A stretch of 21,727 nt of DNA from Bacteroidales bacterium UBA1077. GTDB lineage: Bacteria > Bacteroidota > Bacteroidia > Bacteroidales > UBA932. The stretch's first letter is position 1; every line of letters starts with the position of its first letter. The notes beneath the pieces are model-generated. The model was not told where the DNA came from, did no database searches, and saw only the letters and a program-made list of their open reading frames with translations. Shown one piece after another: positions 6,293 through 15,296 of the stretch. Made by a program: the position numbers and the translations under genes. The stretch is from positions 15,055 through 36,781 of the forward strand of contig DCCQ01000076.1 of the NCBI GenBank assembly GCA_002314195.1. The letters are read 5' to 3'.

Positions 6293-7858
6293 ATGGTGAC
6301 GATGAAAAGGGGAACCGGACATATTCTTGCGCTTCTTGCGTCATTCATCTTTGCCTTCATGTCATGCAGCGATGAAAGCTGCATCATAAGGAGGGAGACC
6401 GGTGAGGCGGTGCAGGTGACTTTCAGGATCGCTGCCGGAGGAAAGTCAGCATTGACCCGCGCGATCACAGAAGACGAAGTTCCTGGATCCGGCTATGAGA
6501 ACTACATTGATGTGAACAAGGACAGCCTTCACATAATGTTCTTCAGCAATGGCGAGAAAGACGAGGAAAGTAAGTTCGTAGAGGTGTTTACTCCTGAGTC
6601 CGTCATTCCCGTTGATGACAGTGAATATCCCCAATTGTGGGAATTGAGAGGTCCAATTGTGGATCCTCCGGTCAAAGGGTTCAAGATTGTCGTTCTTGCC
6701 AACTGCTCTGTCAATGATCTTCAACTGGAACCCGGTGTGACAACCATCCGTGATCTTTGCATTAATGCCGGCAAGTCTTTCCCTTTGTCCATTGACGGCA
6801 GTGGCAAAAAGGTCACCCAATTGCCCCAAAAAGTGAATATCCCTATGTACGGGGTAAAGACCATCGGCAGCCTCGATCTCAAGCCAAACCTCAATAATGA
6901 CCTCGGGGTAATCGACCTTCTGCGCTCGGTGGCCAAAATTGTGGTTCGTGCAGAAGATGCGGTCACTTCGATAGCGGAACTTGAATCTGTCACACTTGCA
7001 AGGTTCAACAGGCGGATCGCATGCGCTCCACTTGATATGTATGACGTTACCAAAAACCTGAATTGGGACTCCGATGTCCACCTTTACGGAGATTTAATAG
7101 GGAACAACGGCAACGTCTCTAACGACACAGGCTCCGAAGCGGAGAACCTCTCGTTCATTCCCTCCGAAGATAAAAAAGTGTGGACAGCCTATGTTCCCGA
7201 GTACCGCAATGTTGACTGTCAGACCAATGAGGATGGCAAAAAGAAGATCGAACGTGACGATGCCACGTTTATAGTAGTAAAGTTCAAGGATGTAGGCAAG
7301 GCTTACAAATTGTACTTCCATGACTACGAATGTGTTGAAGGCCAAGAAGAGCCTTTCAACATTGTCCGCAATCACATCTATCAATATAATATAACGGAAC
7401 TGGAAGGGGTTTATGATCTTAATGTCACCCTTGTGGCCAAGCCATGGGATGTCCGGACTTTTGAGATTGATTACTCAAACACAGTCGGTGTGGCTGATGA
7501 CGGCAAGATCAGGTGGGAAGACACGAACCATACTTTGCTGGAAGGACACAAGGTGGTCGCGTCCAATGCTGGCAACCTACAGTGCACCTTCAAGATCAGC
7601 AGCCCTGTCGGAGCGGAATGGCATGCTGTTCTGGAATTGACGAGCGGTGATCCGGATCATTTCAGGTTCGTCGATGGGACCGGCAATAAGAGCGGCAGCC
7701 TGAGCGGAATAGTGGACGGCAAACCTGTCACCCTGACAATCGCACAGTCACCTGAGGGTGTCGGCACTGCGAGGCTGGTCATCTACGCCCGCTACGGCAA
7801 CGTCAATTTCGAGACATCCAGTGTACTGGGCGGACCATATATTTTAATCAAGGATTAG
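6293..7858 (+). CDS. Fimbrial accessory lipoprotein (Mfa3/FimC-like position)
   Basis: 521 residues. Signal peptide with lipobox AFMSC (Cys25), then ALTRA with Arg56 at the expected processing place. It has a beta-rich pilin-like body: strands such as GFKIVVLANCSVNDL and LRSVAKIVVRAEDAV, where the R-S-V-A-K-I-x-V motif is typical of Bacteroidales fimbrillins, and PFNIVRNHIYQYNITELEG near residue 360. It then has LVAKPWDVRTFEIDY followed by an additional C-terminal domain of about 120 residues with Ig-like strand patterns (CTFKISSPVGAEWHAVLEL, VTLTIAQSP). It is first of three accessory pilins after the anchor and likely part of the tip or adaptor complex. A longer frame reaching back to 6107 only overlaps mfa2 and is rejected. 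The exact family is not recognised with certainty. Confidence 0.7.
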   Translation: MVTMKRGTGHILALLASFIFAFMSCSDESCIIRRETGEAVQVTFRIAAGGKSALTRAITEDEVPGSGYENYIDVNKDSLHIMFFSNGEKDEESKFVEVFTPESVIPVDDSEYPQLWELRGPIVDPPVKGFKIVVLANCSVNDLQLEPGVTTIRDLCINAGKSFPLSIDGSGKKVTQLPQKVNIPMYGVKTIGSLDLKPNLNNDLGVIDLLRSVAKIVVRAEDAVTSIAELESVTLARFNRRIACAPLDMYDVTKNLNWDSDVHLYGDLIGNNGNVSNDTGSEAENLSFIPSEDKKVWTAYVPEYRNVDCQTNEDGKKKIERDDATFIVVKFKDVGKAYKLYFHDYECVEGQEEPFNIVRNHIYQYNITELEGVYDLNVTLVAKPWDVRTFEIDYSNTVGVADDGKIRWEDTNHTLLEGHKVVASNAGNLQCTFKISSPVGAEWHAVLELTSGDPDHFRFVDGTGNKSGSLSGIVDGKPVTLTIAQSPEGVGTARLVIYARYGNVNFETSSVLGGPYILIKD

Positions 7859-7861
7859 GCT

Positions 7862-10108
7862 ATGACAAAAAGAGTACTATCAGCCTGCATTCTGGCGGTG
7901 TCCACGTTGTTTTCTTGCTCCGAGCACGAGTTTGAAACCGTTGTGGCTGAGGAGAAGGTGGTGACCATCTGTCTTGATCCCGGCACTTTGGCCACGACAA
8001 GAGCTAAGGCCTACGGTGAGGACAAGTTCAATGAAAACGTGATCAAGAACGTCAAGTTGTTTTTTTACAAATTTGGAAAAAACAAAACCAGCGAGGCCAC
8101 CTATGTCTATCCTGAAGAAGGTTATTTGCAGGTCACCGGAAATGAGGCGGCTGTTGAAGACAAAGCTGATGGAACTCCTCCGACCACTGGCAAGGTGACA
8201 GTTAAACTTACAGTTGATGATTTATGGAATATTTTCGATAACACAGGTTCCAGTAATTGTTGGGTATATGCGCTTGTTAATATTGAAGATGTCGTGAGTG
8301 AGGACGAATTCAAAAAGTCAACCTCGCTGGATTCCTTGAAGAAAATATCCATAAAAGCGGACTTCGGACCGGACGCGTCCGGCAATGCTGTGCCTCAGGA
8401 TTCTTTTGTCATGGACGGGGAAGCGGAACTTCCATGGGACTATAGCTGGAATTTTAACTGTACTGTTCCTATTAGCCGCGCAGCCTCAAAGATCACGCTC
8501 AATGTCACGAAAATTGATAAGGTTGACAATTGGGAGCCGCTGCCTGACCAAATGAAAGTAGCCTACATGAACGGCATCAATGCCGGCTATGTCAATGGGA
8601 CTATGGACAAAGCCTCAAGGCAGGGCAACGACAATGAATATCTTTACAAGTCCACGGCCCAAGCGCTCACCGGAGATGCGGCCACAGGTTGGACACACGA
8701 GATTCCGTTCTATTCCTACTACAACCTATGGAGAGATCCGGACAATTCATCGAATCCTGATTGCGGAGAGGCTCCTTACCTGCTTCTCTCGCTTCCGTGG
8801 AAGAACGACGCGGATCGTCACTTTACATGTTGGTACGCAGTGCCATTCAACACATTGGAAGGACACCTTGACCGCAACACATGGTACAAGATCAATCTTT
8901 CTGTGAATATCCTCGGAAGCGGAGATCCTGACAAACCGACGGTCCTCACTCCGTCCTACATGATTCTTCCTTGGGGCAACGAGGTCGAGACCAACGCCAA
9001 CCTCATGCGTTACCGCTACCTGATGGTCGATCAGAACTACTACGAGATGCACAACGTCAACTCGCTTACGATTCCGTTCATCTCAAGCCATGAGGTTGAG
9101 GCTGTTGATTATTCTTTGACTTACACTAAGTTAAAGCCGAGTTCCGGTTCATACAAACCGGAAGAGAATGTGTCGGTGGCTGCTTCTAAATACTCTGTTA
9201 GTATTAATAAGGATAACAACGCCCTTGTTTTCAAACACGATTTGATCAACGACTACAATTCTGATTACGATGTGTCAGCTTACACATTGAAAGTTACTAT
9301 CCGACATAAGGATGACTCGAATTATTATGAGACCCTTACCGTGGTTCAGTATCCTGCGCTGTATGTCAGGGCGGAGTTGAATTCGGATTGTACTGGGGAT
9401 CCGGAAAAAGGTACAGATGGTAATAATAACGAGAATGGATTCGTTTATGTTAATGGAGGCTCTTCTTATTGGGGTGGAGTGTCAATAGGTGGAAATAAAG
9501 ACCCCTATATGTATGTTGTTTCCATAAGTTCTCTTCCAACTAACTCTGACTATTGCATCGGCGATCCCCGTTCCGAGAAGAGTTCTAGGCCTTCATTGGT
9601 CTGGGGTGAATCATGGAAGTCAGCAATAACTATGGATGGCTTAAGCGAACGAAAATTGACGTATTATTATCCTGCAGATGAAGACGGAACGAGAGTGAAT
9701 AATATGATTGCTCCGTCTTTCAGAATTGCCTCTTCCTACGGAGTGACTAATACCTTAAAATATAATGATGCTAAAAAACGTTGTGCATCGTATCAGGAAG
9801 ATGGCTATCCTGCCGGGCGTTGGAGATTGCCTACTCCGGCAGAAATAAAGTACATGGCTATGTTGGCTCGTGACGGAAAAATCCCGATTCTTCTATCGCT
9901 GTTGGATGAGGATGATGGGTATACATATTATTGGGGTGCGGATAGCAAGGCTTATTCTCCAGATGGCCCTAATCCTGGGAACACTGAATATGACTACTGG
10001 TCGCAAGCTTATAAGAATTATGTCCGTTGCGTCTACGATGAATGGTACTGGACTGACAAATGCGATAAGAAAACCTTCACGTGGGGCGACAAACAGAGAA
10101 AACAATGA
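7862..10108 (+). CDS. Fimbrial tip candidate with C-terminal FISUMP/DUF1566-like lectin-fold domain
   Basis: 748 residues. Lipobox LFSC (Cys19) and ATTRA with Arg47. A fimbrillin-like body covers about residues 30-390: ENVIKNVKLFFYKFG, then PISRAASKITLNVTKI, then TWYKINLSVNILG and ILPWG. The last 150 residues match the FISUMP/DUF1566 C-type-lectin-like pattern: APSFRIASSYG near 616, GRWRLPTPAEIKYM near 653, YYWGADSKA near 690 and YVRCVYDEWYW near 720. In this family such domains sit on the last-added pilin and probably bind surface ligands; the ligand is unknown. It starts 3 nt after the previous stop, and its TGA overlaps the next ATG (ATGA). Base composition is mosaic and AT-richer than mfa1, notably from about 9120 on. 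Confidence 0.75.
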   Translation: MTKRVLSACILAVSTLFSCSEHEFETVVAEEKVVTICLDPGTLATTRAKAYGEDKFNENVIKNVKLFFYKFGKNKTSEATYVYPEEGYLQVTGNEAAVEDKADGTPPTTGKVTVKLTVDDLWNIFDNTGSSNCWVYALVNIEDVVSEDEFKKSTSLDSLKKISIKADFGPDASGNAVPQDSFVMDGEAELPWDYSWNFNCTVPISRAASKITLNVTKIDKVDNWEPLPDQMKVAYMNGINAGYVNGTMDKASRQGNDNEYLYKSTAQALTGDAATGWTHEIPFYSYYNLWRDPDNSSNPDCGEAPYLLLSLPWKNDADRHFTCWYAVPFNTLEGHLDRNTWYKINLSVNILGSGDPDKPTVLTPSYMILPWGNEVETNANLMRYRYLMVDQNYYEMHNVNSLTIPFISSHEVEAVDYSLTYTKLKPSSGSYKPEENVSVAASKYSVSINKDNNALVFKHDLINDYNSDYDVSAYTLKVTIRHKDDSNYYETLTVVQYPALYVRAELNSDCTGDPEKGTDGNNNENGFVYVNGGSSYWGGVSIGGNKDPYMYVVSISSLPTNSDYCIGDPRSEKSSRPSLVWGESWKSAITMDGLSERKLTYYYPADEDGTRVNNMIAPSFRIASSYGVTNTLKYNDAKKRCASYQEDGYPAGRWRLPTPAEIKYMAMLARDGKIPILLSLLDEDDGYTYYWGADSKAYSPDGPNPGNTEYDYWSQAYKNYVRCVYDEWYWTDKCDKKTFTWGDKQRKQ

Positions 10109-12039
10109 GAAAGATAACAGCATATTCATTGATAGCCATTTTGGCCGCACTGACCTTCGCTGGATGTTCAGACCAATTCACTCCGGCATCAGAGTCTGAC
10201 GGTCATGGCCTGACATTCTCCATCACCGTGCCTGACGCGGGCGCAATCACAACGCGCTCCTTTTCGGCAGAAGCCATCACCTCCCTTCACGTCCTTGTCT
10301 TCGATGAGAATGGCTATTTCGTGGAGTGTCAGAAAGCTCAGCCGACCGAGCCTGTCTCTTTCGGCACCGACATGAACACCGAGTACAAGTTCAGTGTCAA
10401 CCTTCAGGCCTCGCCCAACAAACGCATCCTTCATTTTGTGGCCAACTACGATTTCGAGAGCAATCCTGTCGAGTACGGTACAGAATATTCAGTGATCAGT
10501 CACCTCACGGTCGGGAACGGTCAGGAGGCCTATTGGCAGAGAGTCGTTCTTGAGGAAGGTATCTATGAAAAATTTGACGATATGCCGGAGAAGCTTTTCA
10601 AGATTCCTCTTGTGCGCAACTTCGCCAAAGTCGTTGTTGAATCCCAAATCGAGAACTTTGAGGTTCTTGGCTACGCCTTGTGGAATGTCCCAGACAAGGG
10701 AAGTGTGGCTCCGTGCGTACTTGCCAGTCAAGCTTTCGCGACTTATGCTAAACAAGATGGAGATCCAGGTGATAGCTATGGCAACAATACGTGGGTCTGT
10801 AGAGCCTACGATGAGCTTTCCGCCCATTATGCCGATGATTCAAAGTCTTCCGGCTACAAAGGTTACCTGCCTGAGAATGCTAAGATAGTCTCAACTGACG
10901 CGTCTTCTTTGACGTTTGACAATAATGCCAAGTACATGTACGAGCGTCCGTTCTCAGATGATGAGACCAACACGGCTATTATCGTCAAAGGGAAATATAA
11001 TGAGAAGATTTCCTTTTATAAGATAGATTTGGTCATGCCTCCTGAGCAGGGTGTGTCTGAACACTACAATATTCTTAGAAATTACACCTTCAAGGCCAAA
11101 GTTGTCGGTTGCTCGGCTGATGGTTACCAGAACGCGCAAGAGGCGGCCATGAACCCTGCCTCCAACAATTTCATGGCATCTGTTGTGACTCAGGATGTGA
11201 TCAACATCTCTGATGGAACAGCAAGGCTTTTCGTGACCTACACCGACACCACCATAGTGTCTAGTGATCCGTTCGTTTTCAGGTACAAGTACTATCCGGA
11301 TTTCAAATCGAATCCAAATGATGTGGAAAATAAAGCCTTGAGTTTCTACGATTTGACCCGGCGTGAGGCTTTGACCCGCGATGACTATAACAAGGAATAT
11401 GTTGAACTAGGCTCTCCATACTTCGTAATGACGAAGTACAATGTGATTGAAGAAGTTACCACTGGTCCGTGGGCCGGATGGCACCAGACCACTATCACGC
11501 CTGACACCCCGACTGACGAAGAACGTTCGGAGTCCGTGATCATCTATCAGATGACAGATGACAACAATCAGGTCAAGATTGCCCGTACAGTCACTTTCAG
11601 ACTTCGGAAGCCTTTCACAATGATTCCGGAGTGTGAGCCCGCCAAAGTTTCGACCGGTGTCGGCCGGAAGGTGAAGGTGAACATCAAGATTCCAAGCGGC
11701 CTCAGGGAGTCTCTTTTCCCGCTGGAGTTTAAGATAGAGGCAGTGAACAACAGCCTTTCACCGGACAACTCCCTTACCGCAGACCAGTACCGTTCCGGCT
11801 ACATGTCCACATGGTACGGTAAGTCAATCATCCCCGGTAACGGTAAACAATCCTATGGCTTCACCAAGACCTTGTCCTACAATGAGTATCTAAGCATGGA
11901 CTTGACCGATGACAACAGCTACAGGATCGTGCCGTGCGCGTTCGTGACCACCAAGTCCAACTCCGCCACCGAGATCTGGATCCAGAACAAGTACTTCTAC
12001 TTCGGCGAAGGCCAGTCCACCGCTCAATTCAATAACTAA
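10105..12039 (+). CDS. Fimbrial accessory lipoprotein, possibly DUF4906-like
   Basis: 644 residues. Lipobox FAGC (Cys21), and ITTRS with Arg51. The N-terminal half is fimbrillin-like: AITSLHVLVFDENGYFVE, then FKIPLVRNFAKVVVES, with GVSEHYNILRNYTFKAKVVG near residue 320. The C-terminal half (about 350-644) is a separate beta-rich region with VTFRLRKPFTMIPECE and LRESLFPLEFKIEAVNN, which I associate tentatively with DUF4906-type fimbrial proteins. The C-terminus ends in YFYFGEGQSTAQFNN and lacks the SWKVV tail of the shaft subunit. The start is set by the ATGA overlap with the tip candidate, so the two are probably made in fixed ratio. It is the last gene of the operon, and the next gene is convergent. 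Confidence 0.7.
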   Translation: MRKITAYSLIAILAALTFAGCSDQFTPASESDGHGLTFSITVPDAGAITTRSFSAEAITSLHVLVFDENGYFVECQKAQPTEPVSFGTDMNTEYKFSVNLQASPNKRILHFVANYDFESNPVEYGTEYSVISHLTVGNGQEAYWQRVVLEEGIYEKFDDMPEKLFKIPLVRNFAKVVVESQIENFEVLGYALWNVPDKGSVAPCVLASQAFATYAKQDGDPGDSYGNNTWVCRAYDELSAHYADDSKSSGYKGYLPENAKIVSTDASSLTFDNNAKYMYERPFSDDETNTAIIVKGKYNEKISFYKIDLVMPPEQGVSEHYNILRNYTFKAKVVGCSADGYQNAQEAAMNPASNNFMASVVTQDVINISDGTARLFVTYTDTTIVSSDPFVFRYKYYPDFKSNPNDVENKALSFYDLTRREALTRDDYNKEYVELGSPYFVMTKYNVIEEVTTGPWAGWHQTTITPDTPTDEERSESVIIYQMTDDNNQVKIARTVTFRLRKPFTMIPECEPAKVSTGVGRKVKVNIKIPSGLRESLFPLEFKIEAVNNSLSPDNSLTADQYRSGYMSTWYGKSIIPGNGKQSYGFTKTLSYNEYLSMDLTDDNSYRIVPCAFVTTKSNSATEIWIQNKYFYFGEGQSTAQFNN

Positions 12040-12120
12040 GAGAGTCTCTCGTTTTATGACCAGGGTTGTGCCTTGGAACACGGTGATTTATCCTTAGGAA
12101 CTAATGTTGGATATTCTCCG

Positions 12121-13479
12121 CTATCGGAACAGCCGGTCGATGTCTTTGACGGTGTGGGGGAGGGCGAAGACCACGACGCGGTCGTAGGGTTCTATGCGGG
12201 TCGAACCGATGGCGATGTAGGATTCACTGCCGCGTATAAGGCCACCGATCACAGCGTCTTTCGGGAACGAAATGTCCTTTAGAGTGCCTTTGGTTATGGC
12301 GCTGCCGGGGGCTACTGTATACTCAAGAACCTCCGCGTCAGTGCCGCTCATGTACTTGACCAGACGGGCCTTGCCACTGAGGGTGAACTTGAAAAGGCGG
12401 CCGGCTGTGATGAGCTTCTTGTTGATGACAGAGTCTACGCCCATCTCCTCGGCGAGGTGGATGTACTCGATGTTCTCGACCTCGGCGATGGTGCGGTCAA
12501 CCCCGAACTTCTTCGCCACGACGCAGGCCAGGACATTGGCCTCGTCATTGCCGGTCAGAGCCAGGAAGGCATCGTAGTCCTTGATCCCTTCCTCAAGCAG
12601 CAGGTCAGAGTTCCTGCCGTCTCCGATGACCACTATGACATTGTCCGGAAGCCTTTCTGACAGAATCATGCCGCGCTCTTTGTCCCGTTCAAGAATCTTC
12701 ACGGAACTGATTTTCTGGCTGAGTCTGGCGGCCACCAGTTCGGCGATGGCGGAACCGCCGAGAATCATCACCTTGTCGATCTCTATGTTGCTCTTGCCGA
12801 GGAACTTCATCAGGAATGCCATACCATCCCGGGTGGCTATGATGAAGACCAGGTCATTGAACATGAACTTGGTGTCGTACTTAGGCATGATCGTCTTGCC
12901 GCCACGTGAGATGGCGATCACGCGGAACTGCAACTCATCGCTGGTGGCTATGGCGGCGAACTCGGCGAGTTTCATGTCAAGAAGAGGGGAGTCCTCCTCC
13001 AGTTTGAACACCTCGACCTGAAGCTTTCCACGGGCGAAGTCCATTGATTCGGTCGATGACGAATGCTTTAGGAGATCGAATATCTCGTCGGCGGCGAGTC
13101 TCTCGGGGTAGAACATCAGCTCGATACCCATCTGCTTGAACAGCAGCTTGTTCTCGGCTGACAGAAAATCATTGTCATCAATTCTGGCGGTAACTTTCTT
13201 CGCTCCGAGGTTCTTGGCCAGAAGAGCGCTCACAAGATTCACTTCCTGCGGCACGAAAGGCACTACGGAAATGAACAGGTCGGCGTTCTGCACATCGGCC
13301 TCACGCATCACCCCCAATGATGATGGCGATCCCTCGATGGCTATCACGTCGGCTATGGCGCTGATGTTGGCGAGCCTCTGCTGATCATCGTCAATGACGG
13401 TTATGTCATTGGCCTCCAGACTCAGCATCTTGGCCAGATGCGAACCGACCTCTCCGGCTCCCTGAATGACGATTTTCAT
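12121..13479 (-). CDS. trkA: Trk potassium uptake regulator TrkA
   Basis: 452 residues, the usual TrkA length. It is a tandem of two RCK_N (Rossmann, NAD-binding) and RCK_C units. The first opens with MKIVIQGAGEVGSHLAKML (GxGxxG), followed by VIDDD and VAIEGSPSSLGVMREADV. The second starts near residue 230 with VMILGGSAIAELVAARL and has VVIGDGRNSDLLLEEGI and FLALTGNDEANVLA. The protein is a peripheral cytosolic gate of the TrkH K+ channel, binding NAD(H). It follows the glycosyltransferase by 12 nt. No trkH lies next to it in this window; the downstream side is the convergent fimbrial operon, so the partner must be elsewhere. Confidence 0.93.
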   Translation of the reverse strand: MKIVIQGAGEVGSHLAKMLSLEANDITVIDDDQQRLANISAIADVIAIEGSPSSLGVMREADVQNADLFISVVPFVPQEVNLVSALLAKNLGAKKVTARIDDNDFLSAENKLLFKQMGIELMFYPERLAADEIFDLLKHSSSTESMDFARGKLQVEVFKLEEDSPLLDMKLAEFAAIATSDELQFRVIAISRGGKTIMPKYDTKFMFNDLVFIIATRDGMAFLMKFLGKSNIEIDKVMILGGSAIAELVAARLSQKISSVKILERDKERGMILSERLPDNVIVVIGDGRNSDLLLEEGIKDYDAFLALTGNDEANVLACVVAKKFGVDRTIAEVENIEYIHLAEEMGVDSVINKKLITAGRLFKFTLSGKARLVKYMSGTDAEVLEYTVAPGSAITKGTLKDISFPKDAVIGGLIRGSESYIAIGSTRIEPYDRVVVFALPHTVKDIDRLFR

Positions 13480-13491
13480 GCTGTCAAAATT

Positions 13492-14598
13492 TTACAAAAA
13501 CTTCCTTAAATATTCAAAAATCCCGTTGCCTTTCAGCATCGCGAGCGGGACGATCCACTCCGGAAAAAGTGCCGGAACATCAATCCGGCGGTGAGTGCCG
13601 GCATATTCCTGAATCTCCTTGATGTCAGGTTTGACCTCAAGTTCCCTGAATTCCTTGTGAGCCTCCCAAACCGCCTTGAAGCAGTCTTTCTTCCCGGCCA
13701 GCAGGTAGACCAACGCGGAACACCCGTCCAGGCATTTTCTAATGAATATGGTGCCTCGGGCGCGCCTGCAAGCCTTGACGGCAGCCTTTTCCGGAGTTAG
13801 TTCCCTGATTTCCTGCAATGAATATGTCTTCGCGAGGTTGTTCTGGAGCATCAGGAGATTGTTCCTGTAGTTCAGTTTCAACTTCCATGGGGAGTCGTTC
13901 GGCAGGGTGCCGCCTCCAAGATGCCATACAACCGACTGAGGCACAACGAATATGCTCTTCCCCTCCAACTGAAGCCGCCAGCAGAGATCGATCTCCTCCA
14001 TATGGGCGAAGAATCTGTCGTCCAACCCGCCCATCCTTGAATATTCCGTCTTGCGCACCATCAGGCACGCTCCTGTGGCCCAGAAGACTTTGGCGGGGGA
14101 GTCATACTGTCCGGAGTCTTTCTCCACCCTTTTGAGAACCCTTCCGCGGCAGAACGGGTAGCCGAAACGGTCCAGAAGGCCGCCGGCCGCACCGGCATAT
14201 TCAAAGCTGTCCTTGTCGTACCATGAATGGAGTTTCGGGGCGCATGCGGCGCACTCGGGATGGCTGTCCATCCAATCCGTGAGCGGCCTAAGCCAGTCCT
14301 TAGGGACTTCGATGTCTGAGTTGATCAGGACAAAATATTCAAGATCTTCGGCTTCCGGCAGCGAGCAGAGCGCCTTGAAGGCTCTGTTGTAGCCGCCGGT
14401 GAAGCCGTAGTTCCTGTCAAGGCGGATCTGTCTTACCGACGGGAACTTCCCGGACAGCATCTCCATCGATCCGTCCGTGGAGGCACTGTCTGCGACGATG
14501 ATCTCCGCTCCGTCTGTGGCCGAAGCCAGCAGACCGGGCAGGAAACGCTCAAGATATTCCTTTGTGTTCCAGTTCAGTATGACAACCGCCGTGCGCAT
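13492..14598 (-). CDS. Family 2 glycosyltransferase (rhamnosyltransferase-like)
   Basis: 368 residues with a GT-A fold. MRTAVVILNWNTKEYLERFLPGLL is the nucleotide-sugar entry strand, and ADSASTDGS and LDRNYGFTGGYNRA are typical of WbbL-type GT2 enzymes. YFVLINSDIEVP carries the metal-binding acidic motif. Further on, WATGACLMVRK and GGLDDRFFAHMEEIDLCWRL form the acceptor-side motif, followed by VWHLGGGT. There is no membrane segment strong enough to call. It likely adds a sugar to a surface polysaccharide or glycolipid, but no other polysaccharide genes surround it. It lies 9 nt after the slyD-like gene and 12 nt before trkA, so it is probably co-transcribed with them. Donor and acceptor are unknown. 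Confidence 0.88.
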   Translation of the reverse strand: MRTAVVILNWNTKEYLERFLPGLLASATDGAEIIVADSASTDGSMEMLSGKFPSVRQIRLDRNYGFTGGYNRAFKALCSLPEAEDLEYFVLINSDIEVPKDWLRPLTDWMDSHPECAACAPKLHSWYDKDSFEYAGAAGGLLDRFGYPFCRGRVLKRVEKDSGQYDSPAKVFWATGACLMVRKTEYSRMGGLDDRFFAHMEEIDLCWRLQLEGKSIFVVPQSVVWHLGGGTLPNDSPWKLKLNYRNNLLMLQNNLAKTYSLQEIRELTPEKAAVKACRRARGTIFIRKCLDGCSALVYLLAGKKDCFKAVWEAHKEFRELEVKPDIKEIQEYAGTHRRIDVPALFPEWIVPLAMLKGNGIFEYLRKFL

Positions 14599-14607
14599 AT
14601 TCCTTGA

Positions 14608-15234
14608 TTATTCTTTGTTGCAGTCGCCGTTGCCGTGGCAGCATCCGCCGTCTTTCTTGCCTTCTGAGTGGCAGCACTCGCCATCCTTGTGACCCTCGCC
14701 GTTGCAGCCACAATCGTCTTTGTGGCAATGGCACTCGTGCTCTTCCTGTGGGAGGAACTCTCCGTGAAGGCCTTCCTTGAGTTCCTTCTCGGTTGCTTCA
14801 CGAACGTCGACAACCTTTCCGGTGAAGTTGAGGGTCTTGCCGGCCATAGGATGGTTGAAGTCCATCACTACGGTGTCAGGCTTAACCTCGTGCACTGTTC
14901 CCTGGACAACCTGCCCGGTGTTGCTGAGCATCGGAATCACCTGACCAACAACGAGAAGGTCTTCGCGTACCTTACCATCGATCTCGAAAGCGGCCTTGGG
15001 CAGCTCGAAAAGTCTGCTCTCGTCGAATGTGCCGTAGCCTTCCTCAGGGGTGAGGGTAAAGGCGAACTCGTCGCCAGGCTCTTTGCCTTCCACCTCGCTC
15101 TCGAATTTAGGGAGAAGCATATGTGTGCCGTGGATGTAGTCAAGCGGACGCTCTTCTGTCGCCTTGTCGGCGAGTTTTCCGTCCACCGTCAGTTCGTAGG
15201 TCAGCTTGACCACATTGTTTTTCTGTACTTTCAT
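14608..15234 (-). CDS. slyD: SlyD-like FKBP-type peptidyl-prolyl isomerase with metal-binding tail
   Basis: 208 residues. The FKBP core starts MKVQKNNVVKLTYELTVDG. YIHGTHMLLPKFESEVEGK is followed by an IF-type chaperone insert (EEGYGTFDESRLFELPK to VVGQVIPMLS), and the SlyD hallmark DFNHPMAGKTLNF is near residue 135. The last 45 residues (from EEHECHCHKDD) hold nine Cys and six His in repeated HKDG/CCH units, like the Ni-binding tail of E. coli SlyD. Its role is cytosolic folding of prolyl peptides and, by homology, nickel handling; no nickel enzyme is encoded nearby. The 62 nt upstream, separating it from pmbA, are AT-rich and may carry a promoter, but I see no clear -7 box. Confidence 0.9.
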   Translation of the reverse strand: MKVQKNNVVKLTYELTVDGKLADKATEERPLDYIHGTHMLLPKFESEVEGKEPGDEFAFTLTPEEGYGTFDESRLFELPKAAFEIDGKVREDLLVVGQVIPMLSNTGQVVQGTVHEVKPDTVVMDFNHPMAGKTLNFTGKVVDVREATEKELKEGLHGEFLPQEEHECHCHKDDCGCNGEGHKDGECCHSEGKKDGGCCHGNGDCNKE

Positions 15235-15296
15235 AATGATGATTTATTGTTAAAATGTTTATTTTCTGTTTGTTATGGCTTTGTGCGGGCTTGGTG

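Noticed and set aside
1797..10134. Shared 15-nt AACAGCATATTCATT in the signal-peptide regions of the DUF3868 gene and the last pilin gene
   Set aside because: Short and in hydrophobic leader coding sequence in the same kind of context. Chance or codon bias is enough to explain it.
12040..12120. Terminator between the convergent fimbrial operon and trkA
   Set aside because: GAGAG-T-CTCTC at the operon end has no room for a loop, and CCAAGG/CCTGG on the other strand has no T tract. Nothing convincing.
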